Source: Epiperipatus broadwayi (taxonomy: Eukaryota > Onychophora > Udeonychophora > Euonychophora > Peripatidae). Taken from it: a stretch of DNA of 64,000 nt. Below, piece by piece: positions 1 through 9,900 of the stretch. A program made the translations under genes and the position numbers. The first letter of the stretch is position 1. The number at the start of each line of letters is the position of its first letter. The stretch lies in the NCBI GenBank assembly GCA_028023455.1, contig JAQFVV010012546.1:1379501-1443500 (forward strand). Reading direction: 5' to 3'. The notes beneath the pieces were generated by a model, which saw nothing but the letters and a program-made list of their open reading frames with translations, had not been told where the DNA came from and made no database searches.

Positions 1-659
1 AGCAGTCTTATGTGTTACCATTTTAAAGTACATAATAAAAAATATTTGATATTGTTTGATACCATCCAGATTCTTAATTCAAATTATTCTATACAATTTC
101 TATTCATATTACTCTATGTATGTAGTAACTGAAATACAGGCTTATCATATACCCTATATATTATATATTCTATGTATGTAGATAAAAGAAGAGAAAATCG
201 CTACGAGTAAAAGGCTACTCAGTAGTTTCCCAGAATGAAGTAAGAATGAAAAAGCATTACTCATAAGATTTGACAACTATGGGATGAAAGTTTTATCCTT
301 TATCTATACTGTAATAGATTTGTACTTAAGAATGCCTAAAATTCATTTACTGCCCAATCACTGAATATTTAAGGGTCAACTATCTGAGAAGAAAAAGTAA
401 ACTTTGTTGAAAAAATAAAATCTGCTTTTCCGCATTTAGAATTTGATGTATTATAATATTTTTTTTAAAAAAATAAAACACTCTTTATAAAACAATTTAA
501 ATTAAGATTTTAAATTATTTAATAGCAAAAATTTGATTTGATATCTTAATTTATATAGATTTAAAATCTTAGTTCAAATTAGTCTATATAACACTTTTTA
601 ATATGTTTGTTATATACACATATTGAATTATGATAATAAGTACGCTATATGAAATAAAT
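1..659. other. AT-rich intergenic DNA
   Basis: No coding signal. Positions 121-150 resemble one arm of the palindromic repeat at 15644-15727 (shared core 'aggcttat' after 'gtaactgaaa'), so this is probably a fragment of that repeat. The rest shows nothing recognisable. Confidence 0.5.
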
Positions 660-679
660 TCTTTATAAATATCTGTCAA

Positions 680-760
680 GCATTGGTGGTCGAGAGGTCA
701 GCGACAGCGGCTTTACAAGCAGTTGTCCCAGGTTAGAGGGTTCGCTTCCTGACTGATGCT
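680..760 (+). mobile_element. tRNA-derived SINE, copy A
   Basis: Starts with a tRNA-like 5' half containing an A-box-like 'tggtcgagagg' and a 3' half with a B-box-like 'ggttcgcttcc'. The two ends (gcattgg and tgatgct) can only partly pair as an acceptor stem. A long extra stretch lies between the anticodon-like arm and the B box, as in type II tRNAs. It is preceded by 'tgtcaag' and followed by a 'tatgacaaaa' tail, both shared with the copies at 5440, 8816 and 12972. I infer a short Pol III-transcribed SINE and not a working tRNA gene. Confidence 0.7.
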
Positions 761-913
761 ATCCAGTATATGACAAAACATTATTTTACTTATACTCCCT
801 ATAGAAATTTCCATTCTTTTATTATATATATAATTACAAAGTATACTTAATAAAAATTTGAAATCATTCAGAATTAATATTAATAAAATGTCAAATTTAT
901 AACATAAATTATA

Positions 914-1157
914 AATAGTCAAAATAAGAGACATACATCACATGACCCTATCTCTTAAGCTTGTAAGTTATAAACAATGAGAATTGCCACTTTAGATCTA
1001 GTGTCTGAACCTACCCTAACAAAACTCTCTGCGGAGTGCCAAAGCACGAAACCATGGTCAGTGGTTTGGGGGTGGTTCCTGACAGAGATATTTTAAGTGC
1101 TGGCTCTGTCTAGGCATTTATCATAAAGCTTGTAGAGGAATTGGCAATCCTCATTGT
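914..1157 (+). mobile_element. retroposed non-coding element with hammerhead-like core
   Basis: A 244-bp non-coding element. The 17-base string 'ttataacataaattata' occurs exactly at 897-913 and again at 1158-1174, which I read as a target-site duplication, although the right copy overlaps the end of an internal inverted repeat (967-989 against 1142-1164). The centre (about 985-1135) is clearly related to the reverse complement of 13725-13850, so this is a dispersed family. The start ('catcacatgaccctat') matches the element ends near 13341 and 14057. It carries a hammerhead-like fold at 1020-1068. GC content is well above its surroundings. It encodes no protein that I can see. Confidence 0.65.
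1020..1068 (+). ncRNA. hammerhead ribozyme-like motif, type I, palindromic stem III
   Basis: Seen directly: stem I can form between 1020-1028 and 1060-1068 (seven of nine positions pair). Core box 1 at 1029-1035 reads CTGCGGA against the canonical CTGATGA. Stem II is a perfect GTGC/GCAC pair closing a CAAA loop (1036-1047). GAA follows at 1048-1050, then the palindrome ACCATGGT (1051-1058) as a minimal stem III, then the expected cleavage base C at 1059. A short, palindromic stem III is the known form in PLE and retrozyme hammerheads. The two changes in box 1 (A6 to C, U7 to G) probably inactivate this copy; position 7 is tolerant but position 6 is not. Confidence 0.65.
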
Positions 1158-1189
1158 TTATAACATAAATTATAATAATGCTACCGTTA

Positions 1190-1783
1190 GTTCCCAATAT
1201 TTATACCATTTTATGTAGCAAATAAAATTTAAATTTCCCCAAAACTTTCTCATTTTTAATATCATTTTTTATAATTCATAACAGTTAAATGAAATGTAAC
1301 AATTTGTCCATGTCATATCCAAGTTTCCAACATTTATATAAAATCATACATAAGATTAAGTAGAATATTTATGCATTATGTCATATTTTCTTTTTTTTAT
1401 AACTCAACTGTCAATATGTGAACTATGTAGCATAATATGGATAATCTGATTTAGATAAATTAGTTAAATTCACATTATTTAGTATTTTTTATATAACATT
1501 TCATGTTTGTGTCCTCATTTCTTTAAAGCACATGTGGAGGCATTTACATATGATTGGTTACAGCAAAACTTTATTGAATCTAAAAAGTTACAGAATCACA
1601 TATAGTACTATATTGATTTGTTACAAATGCAAAACAAATTACAACAACTTTCAGTATGTAAGTCTTTATCAATTCTGCATACTTTCTTTCTTGTTTTTAA
1701 ATTTGGTCTTCTATTTAGTTCAGTTTATGCTTGCATCTATTTGAAGTTGGAAAAAAAGCTGATCCTGAAAATGTCATCATTTA
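1190..1783. other. AT-rich DNA, no gene seen
   Basis: Only short chance frames. Positions 1740-1783 can be read on the minus strand as a 16-codon frame whose ATG overlaps the stop of the frame ending at 1784 (pattern ATGA), after which coding resemblance is lost. Confidence 0.4.
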
Positions 1784-2470
1784 TCATATCGGTATAGGTG
1801 TGTCTTTTAAATAAATTGGCTGTAGGGCAATTACTTTTCCAAACGGGTTTATCATTTTTTGAAAATCTTGTAAGTTGTATTTAAGATAAGTATTTTTAAG
1901 CACTCCAGTAATAATATTTTTCCGGTTTTCATCTATAATTACGAGTGCGTAATTATCGAGTACTAAAATAGTGGATTGAAAACGTTCTTTTTGCTGCTGA
2001 GTATAAAAATCAATGGTTATATATCACGAATTTGGATGGTCTGCGATACAAGATATTGTTTCCCATAGTTCATTTTGCGTAATTGCTTCATATAATAAAG
2101 CTTTTGGGAAACGATATAATGAGCATTGATTATCTGTTACTGCGAGTACTAGCGATGGTGGTGAAAAAAACCTGTGAAAAGTTTCAAATAACATACGAGG
2201 CACCGTATCATTGAAACGGTCCGTCACATTTTCAAGCGTTTCTTTTGTCCAGATTGCGGCTGGGGGTTGACATTCCTCTTGAGTATGTAGATCTAGATTT
2301 TTTATATTGTTTGTATTTGTTCTTCGGAACCACGGTATTTGGGTTGATGCTGTAATATTGCTGTTGCTTTTAAGTATTTTTGCATACGAAATAGGTGATG
2401 TTGAAACTAATGATGTTGTTAATTTCATATTGGTGCTTAACTCACTCACGCTTGACTGGGCAGTAGCCAT
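1784..2470 (-). pseudogene. unrecognised open frame with one internal stop
   Basis: I do not recognise this protein. From an ATG at 2470 in a good context (aaatcATGG) one frame runs for about 228 codons down to a TGA at 1784-1786, broken only by a TGA at 2024-2026; no frameshift is needed. The first part (148 residues) is rich in Ser/Thr/Asn, with 'SYAKILKSNSN' near residue 28 and an aromatic segment 'MLFETFHRFFSPPSLVLAV' after residue 90. The part beyond the stop includes 'DNYALVIIDENRKNIITG' and 'NPFGKVIALQP'. Base composition is much richer in G+C than the flanks, so it looks inserted or under past selection. Its 3' end overlaps a second tiny ATG frame by ATGA. A LINE ORF1 or gag-like protein is possible, but this is a guess. 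Confidence 0.5.
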
Positions 2471-2695
2471 GATTTATTATTCTGACTCAAGTCAGTTTTT
2501 TTTTAAAAAAAGATATGAATTCACACTGATATTTTCTTTAAAAATACTCTATTAATCTATTATACGATTTGATTTGTTCTGTACTACGTTTGTTTTGCGA
2601 ATAACAAGTTGAAACGAAAGAAAAATATAAATACTTACATTGGAGAGCTTAAAGATTGCTTCTTACCTCATCAGAGATTTGATGCGCAGCAGAGA

Positions 2696-3035
2696 TTTGC
2701 CTGTTTTAACAACAGTTATACACAAGCATAAGAGGTGGTGGTCATGTGATGTTTATTGGCTTAAGTTATTTATATCTGTTTGTTCCTAAGCATTAGAAAG
2801 ATTATTGATTAACAGGAAAAAATTTGTGCAAAAAGCTTTATAAATATAATATATACATACGCATAATATTATATATATATATTATATTTATAAAGCTTTT
2901 TGCACAAAATTTTTCCTGCTAATCAATAATCTTTCTAATGCTAAGGAACAAACAGATATAAATAACTTAAGCCAATAAACATCACATGACCGCCACCTCT
3001 TATGCTTGTGTATAACTGTTGTTAAAACAGGCAAA
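2696..3035. repeat. near-perfect 340-bp palindrome
   Basis: Positions 2696-2851 are the reverse complement of about 2880-3035, with only four mismatches that I can count over roughly 156 bases and a spacer of about 28 AT-rich bases. The outer 65 bases of each arm are the left end of the family-1 element (leader with 'cacatgaccgccacctc' and the 'ttaaaacaggcaaa' terminus); the inner 90 bases occur nowhere else that I noticed. The high arm identity, compared with the decayed neighbourhood, suggests a recent inverted duplication or gene conversion between arms. Confidence 0.85.
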
Positions 3036-3579
3036 CTCACTATACATATTGTTACACACAGAATGCTAGAGTAATCAATGGATGCCATAAGGCTTGTGCA
3101 TAAAATCCCCATCTAGTGCCTACTCATCCAATATCCCCAGACTAGTTTCTGGCTTATGGCCTTTGACAGTGAGGAGCCTTGGATCTGAGAGCACTGCATC
3201 TAGATCTTAGGATCTAATGCAATTCTCCAGCAACCAAATTTTATCTCCATTTAACTACAAAACTATGAGTCTTAAACTGAAAACACCTTAATGTTTTCAA
3301 TCCAAGCCCATTAGCTTATATAGTCATAAGGGTCTGAACCCAGTTCAGTACCCATACATTTTGGCATCTTTGGTTCTTTAATAACCATAGCCACCACTAT
3401 CCTATTAGGCAGGATTGGTTTTAAGCCAATAAACATCACATGAACACCACCTCTTATGCTTGTGTATAACTGTTGAGTAGGCACTAGATGGGGATTTTAT
3501 GGACAAGCCTTCTGGCATCCATTGATTACTCTAGTTTACTGTGTGTGGCAATATGTATATTAAGTTTTGCCTGTTTTAA
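3022..3579. mobile_element. family-1 inverted-repeat element, internally rearranged
   Basis: Begins with 'ttaaaacaggcaaa' and ends with the inverse 'ttttgcctgttttaa'. The left arm contains the full family sequence through 'gtgcctactcatccaatatc'. The right arm matches its inverse from 'gagtaggcactagatgggg' onward. The middle (3200-3420) is the single-copy interior also seen at 9490-9660. A second leader (3424-3475) is embedded, so parts are duplicated. The minus-strand hammerhead-like segment at 3134-3175 keeps GAAAC-TA-GTC and stem I, but box 1 reads CTGTCAA, so it is presumably inactive. Confidence 0.75.
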
Positions 3580-3599
3580 TATAATTAATTTATATATTT

Positions 3600-5335
3600 T
3601 AATATAAATATATGATAATGATATCAAATGTTTTCTCAATGTTCTATTTGCATCCTGTTATGATTAAACTTAATGTATAAAATTTTTTTTTAATAATCAA
3701 AATCTAATACATAATTATATTCTTTAATATTTATACTTAAAATATTCTAAACCATCAAATTTTATATCCATTTGAAAGGAATTAATAAAACTTCTAATTT
3801 TTAATAGTTTTACAAATATTTTAAATTAAGTTTTATTATTTCTCCATAATATTTATTTCAAATGACACTTAAATCATCTTCATTGGAGTTAATATATCTA
3901 AAACACATTTGATATATTGTGAAAAAAAATAGAATTAACATATCTACAAATAACATTTGATACCATTATATAAGTATTCATTTAAAATTTCTTTTTCCTA
4001 TAATAATAAAAAATATCTATAATTAACTGCTGATACTAATAATCTCATAGACCAATTTTTACTCTCTTTATAAAAATATTAATCAAACACAGATATTAAT
4101 TTTCATCAATAAATAACAGTTTCTTTCTAAATAAATGCTTAAATTAGCACACAATTTTCTTAAACACAAATGATTAATAATCTTTATAAATTCTTTTCTG
4201 TGTATAGAACTATATACCTCCAACATATCAAACATACATTTACAATCATTCACCACAAGTATCAATATTTTCCATTTGCTTGATAAAGTCGACTAAAAAT
4301 GAAACTGGTTTTGTTCCAAAATATTATATCTATACCATATTTACAATAAATTTTGAACATGAGTAGAATATACTTTCTCCAAACTCGAACATTATTTTTA
4401 TTGGTATATTGTCTTTTTGTATTTTCACATTTTTAAATTTTTTTATATACTTGGCTGCAGATAGAAATATTTTTCTATTAAGACTACAACTTATAGATTT
4501 TATTATCATAGTAATAATAAAATAATCATGAAATAAATTAAAATCTAAATATTGACATACTTTTTCATGAAAAATATTTTTTATAAATTATATATAATCA
4601 TCAATGTTTTTCTACAAAATATTTTTTTTTTAGAAGTTATTTAGTTTGTTTAAAACAAAATCATTAAAATATGAATCCCGATGCAAACGTAAGTTCTTTT
4701 GATAGTTCTTCATATCTTTCTGTTTGATTTCTTATTAGTTTCAATAATTATGATCATTTCCATTTTATAGACTGACAAAAAGATTCAACAAATTTTGAAT
4801 CATTTCTTAAAATAAACATTTTCATGATAGCCAAATATCTACTAATTAAATTTATGATATTTTATTCTATAGAAAATTCTGTTTATAAAGGATAATGTTT
4901 CATAAATAAATATCAAACTTTGTTATATTATTTCCATTTTTAAAAAAAAACTAGAATAACTCCATACTAAGTCAAATCTTCAGATATCTAAATATTAAAA
5001 AAAAAATTTTATGACATATATATATATTTAAAAACATTTCATAATCTAAAATAGCTACAATTGGTATGTGATGTTGCTATGTAACTTCATATGCCTTAAT
5101 GTCTTTCAAGTTATTAATTGTATAGGTGTTTAACTCCATTACCTGCCTAGGATTGTCTTTATTTTATAAAATCAAATTAGTTTGAATATACCTTACATAG
5201 TGTAAGATTTAATCCATTTTTATTTTAAATGTAAAAATCTTCTATCCTCCATTTTTTTAATGATCTTTGGTTATATATTTTCTAATGTTTTATACAATTC
5301 TTATATACTACTTTTTATAAATAATGCTGTTTAAA
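3600..5335. other. AT-rich intergenic DNA
   Basis: No coding similarity, no clear repeat arms and no RNA gene seen. Short A/T homopolymers and simple AT runs only. Confidence 0.4.
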
Positions 5336-6095
5336 GTGCATATAATCTCTGTGTCAGTAAGTTTCTAATAGTTTGTAATATTAATATAAAGCAAATTGAA
5401 AAATTTTGTCAATGTTAATTTTTTTTTCTCATGTGTCATAGCATTAGCCGGGATCGACCCAATAACCTGGGACAACTGCTTGTAAAACAGCTGTCGCTGA
5501 CCTCTCAACCACCAATGCTTTTATAAAAAGAAATTAATGGTTGTAAAATAAATAAACATCTCCACACTCTCACACTAAAATGCTTTGGATTGGCTTATAT
5601 AATTAAATTTAGATTCAAAAGATAAAAATTCTTATCTGTTGGTTAGAGAGTAGTCTCAGTACTCAACAATATATTGTTGAGCTATTATAGCAAATATTAC
5701 AGTGCATGTGTTTAAGGTGTAAATCCCCTCTGCTTAAATTACACACAATCTCTCCATTAGTAAACACTATTAAATATTACATAGTCTCTAATAGTTCATA
5801 AATATTAACATGTAGTAAATTGAAAAAAAATTTGTGAGCATTATTAATATATAGAAAGAGATTATTTGATGTAAAGTGAATAAAGAAACATCATTACACT
5901 CTCAAACTAAGACACTTTAGATTGATCTATGTAAGTAATTTAGGTTCAAAAAATAAGATGGCCTCTCTTATCTGTTCAAAAGTCTTTATTTTGTGTTTTG
6001 GTTTAAGAATATTCTCAGTACTCAACAATAACATCATTGAGTTATTATAACAAACATTAAAGTGCAGATGCTTAGGGTGTAAATTCCTTCTTTTT
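5336..6095. repeat. diverged tandem duplication, two units
   Basis: Unit 1 (about 5336-5745) and unit 2 (about 5746-6095) align along their length, sharing for example 'tctcagtactcaacaata', 'ttaaggtgtaaat' against 'ttagggtgtaaat', and 'taatagt' with following A/T blocks. Divergence is substantial. Unit 1 is longer because a SINE (5440-5519) sits in it; unit 2 lacks the SINE, so the insertion came after the duplication. No protein is encoded. Confidence 0.65.
5440..5519 (-). mobile_element. tRNA-derived SINE, copy B
   Basis: Reverse complement of copy A with about 80-85% identity: tRNA-like start 'agcattggtggttgagagg', anticodon-like arm, and B-box region 'gggtcgatccc', then 'gctatgacacatgag' and an A-rich tail (T run at 5419-5427 on the plus strand). 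It lies inside unit 1 of a tandem duplication. Not expected to work as a tRNA, since it has extra bases between the arms. Confidence 0.7.
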
Positions 6096-6260
6096 AAATT
6101 AAAAATTGAATTGTAATTATTTTTAAAAAATACATTCAAACAAATTTATTTACAAGACAAACATTTTGCATAGTATTAGTGTGTGGTATTGCTATAAGGC
6201 TTTCATACATGTGTTATTGTAAAACTTACATTTATTTTGTATGGCATTATAAATGAGTGC

Positions 6261-6452
6261 TAAATTGAAAGTTGCCAGTCTTTCACATGCACTTAATGTT
6301 GTTTCTCAGACAGCCAATCAAGGTGTTAAACAGCGGTCTTGAAGAGCGATCAGGCCCAGACTCATGATCGCTCTTCAAGACTGCTGTTCAACACCTGATT
6401 GGCTGTCTGAGAACACCTTAAGTGCACGTGAAAGACTGGCAACTTTAAATTT
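6261..6452. repeat. foldback repeat (palindrome), about 90-bp arms
   Basis: Positions 6261-6351 are nearly the reverse complement of 6365-6452 (for example 'cttgaagagcgatca' against 'tgatcgctcttcaag', and 'ctttcacatgcacttaa' against 'ttaagtgcacgtgaaag'), with a spacer of about 13 bases. GC content is higher than the flanks. It lies just upstream of a decayed piggyBac frame. No target-site duplication was obvious. It is best read as a MITE-like foldback of unknown superfamily. Confidence 0.75.
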
Positions 6453-6584
6453 ATTACTAATTTAATAACAACATGTGATTTATACAAATATTATTTAAAT
6501 GAGTGCTTTGTAAGTAAAAAAAAAGTTTTTGTGATTTAAATTTTTACAAAAATATGTATCCTACTCTTCCTGGTTTTAAGAAAT

Positions 6585-8240
6585 CCTGCTTGAAAATGTT
6601 GGATAATGAAATGATGGTGGTACTGTTGCTAAGACTTAGAAGATAATAGCAATGTGGAAATGGAGAATGAACAAAACACTAATACTTAAGTGTCTGAATC
6701 TGATACAGAAGACAACAGTGATGTTATAAATTCGACAGCAAATTATTTAAGCAATAACATATTCAGCTATGATACTGAATTGAAATGATCCAAAGAGCCT
6801 TTAAATACAAAAATATGACAGAATAGGTAGTTAAAATTTACCAGAATTAGCAATAATACAAAACTTTAGAAGGTAGCCCAAACCCTCAACAAATATGAAA
6901 TTTATTATTTACTAATAACATTATGAGTTAAATTTTAATTTGGGAAAATAATACATTAGAAAAATTAAGAATAAAATATAAAATTCAATATCATATTCCT
7001 CTCCATAATATGGATTTATTAGAACTGAAAATATTTTGGGGCTACTAATCTACCCAGAAATATTCAAATCCGGCAATGAAAATGTTGATTCATTTTATAC
7101 ACCTGATGAAACCAGATAACGCATTTATGAACAACTATGCCTGCAAGAAGATTTGAATTTATATTTTGTTCATCTTTATTTTGGTAATCCTAATGATTGG
7201 AATAAATGAAAAAAAACATCATGCTGGAGCTGCTATTAGTAAACTATTTGAAATGTTTACTGAAAATTGGAAGAAATATTATACCATTAGTCCATAATTT
7301 TGTATTGATAAAATACATGTGACATTTAGGATGAAGATGCAGATTTAAAATTATTCATCTAAAAAGCCTGAAAAATATGGAATAAACATCCTTTGCCCCA
7401 CTGATACTTTAAATAGTTATCTTGTAAATGTTTACGCATATTCTGGAAAAGGTTTTGACAGTAAGATATTATTTAAAAAGGAAAATATTCCATCCAAATA
7501 TCACAAATTGCTATTAGATTGATGAAGGTAACAAAATGCTATAAGAGAAATGTTGCAGTAGATAATTGGGTTAGCTCCGTAGAAATGATTACAGAGTAAC
7601 AGAAGATGGGATTAACTTATCTGGAAACATCGAAGACAAAAAAAAAAACAAATTCCTACACATTTTCTGCTATTAAAGTCAGAAGAAATAGAATGTACTT
7701 TACATGGATTTTATGATGGCATTACATTATTATCATAAGTACCAAAATTTTAAAGCTATATACTCATTTCTTCTATTCACTACTCAATTCTAGCTCTGAA
7801 AAAACATCTGATGATAAAAGAAGTCCAATTGATTAGAAATGTGCTAATTATTCACCCTTCAGAAGAACAAGGCATTGACCAATGGCAATTTTCTTCCAAA
7901 TGTTGAATATTTCAACTATCAATGCATCCATTTTATATAAAAATTATAAGTAACCAATGAAAATTCAATCCATGGATTTTTAAAAAATATTACCAAAAAC
8001 TTACAAGTCCTTAGTTAGAAGCAAGTCTTCTAACATGCAACCTCTAAAAAAAACGTGTTCTTATTTTACATGCATTAGGAAGACCAGACGTTACTGTTTA
8101 GTGGCACCAATAAGAATACAAATGACAAAAGACATAAGATAAAAAAAAACTTGCTAATAGTATTCTACATATTAGAAAAACAAAATCTTTTTATGTTTTC
8201 AGAATGTTGTGTAGAGCAAATTAAAAAAAAAACATACAGT
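6585..8240 (+). pseudogene. piggyBac-like transposase relic
   Basis: Piggybac-type (DDE_Tnp_1_7) transposases cut and paste DNA at TTAA. Here the frame is broken by many stops and shifts, but the order of recognisable blocks matches the family: an acidic N-terminal part near 6700 (SESDTEDNSDV), then about 7025-7100 'ENILGLLIYPEIFKSGNENV', 7290-7330 'IDKIHVTFR' at the first catalytic Asp region, 7380-7450 'KPEKYGINIL' and 'VNVYAYSGKG', 7545-7575 'RNVAVDNWVSSVEM' at the second Asp, and 7850-7930 'YSPFRRTRH' then 'AIFFQMLNISTINASI'. Beyond 8030 a Cys-containing tail resembles the C-terminal ring-like motif. I could not define terminal repeats. Clearly inactive. Confidence 0.82.
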
Positions 8241-8802
8241 AAGCATTTTATTTTAAAACCACATTATTTTAAAATTAATTTTAGTGCTTTTATTGCTTTT
8301 TAATAGCCACCTGGTACCTTACTTATATCATAAAATAATATATTTCTTATTAATAATATTCCATATCAATTGTAGTCTTAATGTTACAAAAATGAATTGT
8401 ATCTGTTATTGTTAACTGCTCAAGTTATATTCCCTTTAAGTTACATCATTCATATTGTATTTGTAGCTTATGAAAATGATGTATCTGTATAAGCATTTCT
8501 GCAATAAATAATTTTAGAACCAACATAAGGTCTGCTTTTCAAAAATATTTATCAAAATATAATTCAGTGATTACACTAAGAGAGCTAGTATTTATAAAAG
8601 TGTAATCCAATAATTTTATAACAAATAGTTTGCTGTTTAAAATTGAAAATAATGGAATAAAAATAATTGAGATTATTTAATGATTCTGAATTTTTAAATG
8701 ATATGAATATTATATAAACAAGGCTAAAAGTGGTTGAGATAATATTATACATCTATTAGATGAAAAAAAGAAATAAGAACACTATGGTTTTCAAAAACTT
8801 GA
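8241..8802. other. AT-rich intergenic DNA
   Basis: Nothing recognisable; it separates the piggyBac relic from the SINE at 8816. Confidence 0.4.
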
Positions 8803-8815
8803 AACTAAACATTTT

Positions 8816-8925
8816 GTTTTCATATGTCATAGCATCTGCCAGGAGGAGAACCCACAACAACCGTCTGCAACCAACTGCTTGCTTGCAAGGCTGCTGTGCT
8901 GACCTCTTGGCTAACAACGCTTGAC
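8816..8925 (-). mobile_element. tRNA-derived SINE, copy C, with target duplication
   Basis: On the minus strand: 'gtcaagcgttgttagcc' start, A-box-like 'tagccaagagg', an anticodon-like arm around 'cttgcaagc', a long extra arm, a B-box-like region around 'gtgggttc', and a 'gatgctatgacatatg' 3' end followed by A-rich sequence. The flanks 'aactaaacatttt' (8803-8815) and 'aactaacatttt' (8926-8937) look like a 12-13 bp target-site duplication with one indel, the mark of L1/RTE-type or other target-primed insertion. Confidence 0.72.
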
Positions 8926-8937
8926 AACTAACATTTT

Positions 8938-9238
8938 ATAGTAATAATTATAAGAAATTAAAAACTGTAATTTAACTTGATCAAATTATTAAAACAGATA
9001 AAAACAAAATATATGAAAATACTCATAGAATTAAACTTAAGTAGATTGGAAATTTCATAAAAATAATATTAAAAAATAACTACATAACCAAATGGGATAT
9101 AACTGGAAGTAATAGAGCTGGTCATCATCAGTTGACATTGCAATCCAATATTGCATCACACCATAAAGGATGAAACAATATTAATAATATATGCCTATGT
9201 AATAAAAAAAAGATTTTAAATAAATGGGTTTTACCAAT
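8938..9238. other. AT-rich spacer
   Basis: No feature seen between the SINE and the family-1 element. Confidence 0.4.
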
Positions 9239-9250
9239 ACATGATTATGA

Positions 9251-9888
9251 CCACCACTTTTTATGCTTGGGTATAACCGTTTTAAAACAGGCAAAACTCA
9301 CTATATGTATTGCCACATACAACAAGCTAGAGTAATTAATGGATGCCAGAAGATTTGTACATAAAATCCCCATCTAGTGCCTACTCATCCAATATCCCCA
9401 GACTAATTTCTGGCTTGTGGCCTTCGTCAGTCTCAGCCTTGGATCTGAGAGCACTGCACCTAGATCTTAGGATCTAATGCAACCCTCCAGCAGCCACCTT
9501 TTATCACCACTTAACTACAAAACTATGAGCCTTAAACTGAAATCATCTTAATGTTTTCAATCCAAGCCTATTAGCTTATATAGTCATATGGGTCTGAACT
9601 CTGTTCAGTACCCATACATTTTGGTGTCTCACTATTCTATTAGGCAGGATTAGTTAAGTGGAGACTAAAGGTGGCTGCTGGAGGGTTGCATTAGATCCTA
9701 AGATCTAGGTGCAGTGCTCTCAGATACAAGGCTCCTCACTGATGAAGGCCACAAGCCAGAAACTAGTCTGGGGATATTGGATGAGTAGGCACTAGATGGG
9801 GATTTTATGCACAAGCCTTCTGGCATTCATTGATTACTCTAGCTTGCTGTGTGTGGCAATACATATAGTGAGCTTTGCCTGTTTTAAA
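9251..9888. mobile_element. family-1 element, most complete copy
   Basis: About 640 bp, with inverted arms of some 230 bp that start at 'ttttaaaacaggcaaaact' (left) and end at the inverse (right), joined by about 170 bp of single-copy interior. Both arms include 'ggatctaatgcaaccctcc' or its inverse. A 40-bp leader precedes the left arm and is found at the left of other copies (before 3022, 34260, 58870 and 63160). The 12-base string 'acatgattatga' flanks the element at 9239-9250 and 9889-9900. No protein is encoded. Long inverted arms normally suggest a DNA transposon, but the 12-bp duplication, the asymmetric leader and the ribozyme fold fit a non-autonomous PLE-type retroelement better. Confidence 0.8.
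9733..9774 (+). ncRNA. hammerhead ribozyme-like motif, best copy of family 1
   Basis: Seen directly: stem I pairs TCCTCA (9733-9738) with TGGGGA (9769-9774), six pairs including one G-U. Box 1 CTGATGA is exact (9739-9745). Stem II is GGC/GCC with loop CACAA, separated from the core by an A-A mismatch (9746 and 9758). GAA follows at 9759-9761, then AC-TA-GT as a two-pair stem III (9762-9767) and the cleavage base C (9768). Known hammerheads of PLEs have this type I layout with a tiny stem III. The A-A mismatch at the 10.1-11.1 position is unusual and may reduce activity. The left arm has a partner on the minus strand (9395-9434) whose box 1 is CTGACGA but whose stem I is damaged. Confidence 0.72.
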
Positions 9889-9900
9889 ACATGATTATGA

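Noticed and set aside
680-760. Functional type II tRNA (Ser/Leu-like)
   Set aside because: The extra arm does not form a stem, the acceptor pairs poorly, and the same sequence is dispersed with A-rich tails.
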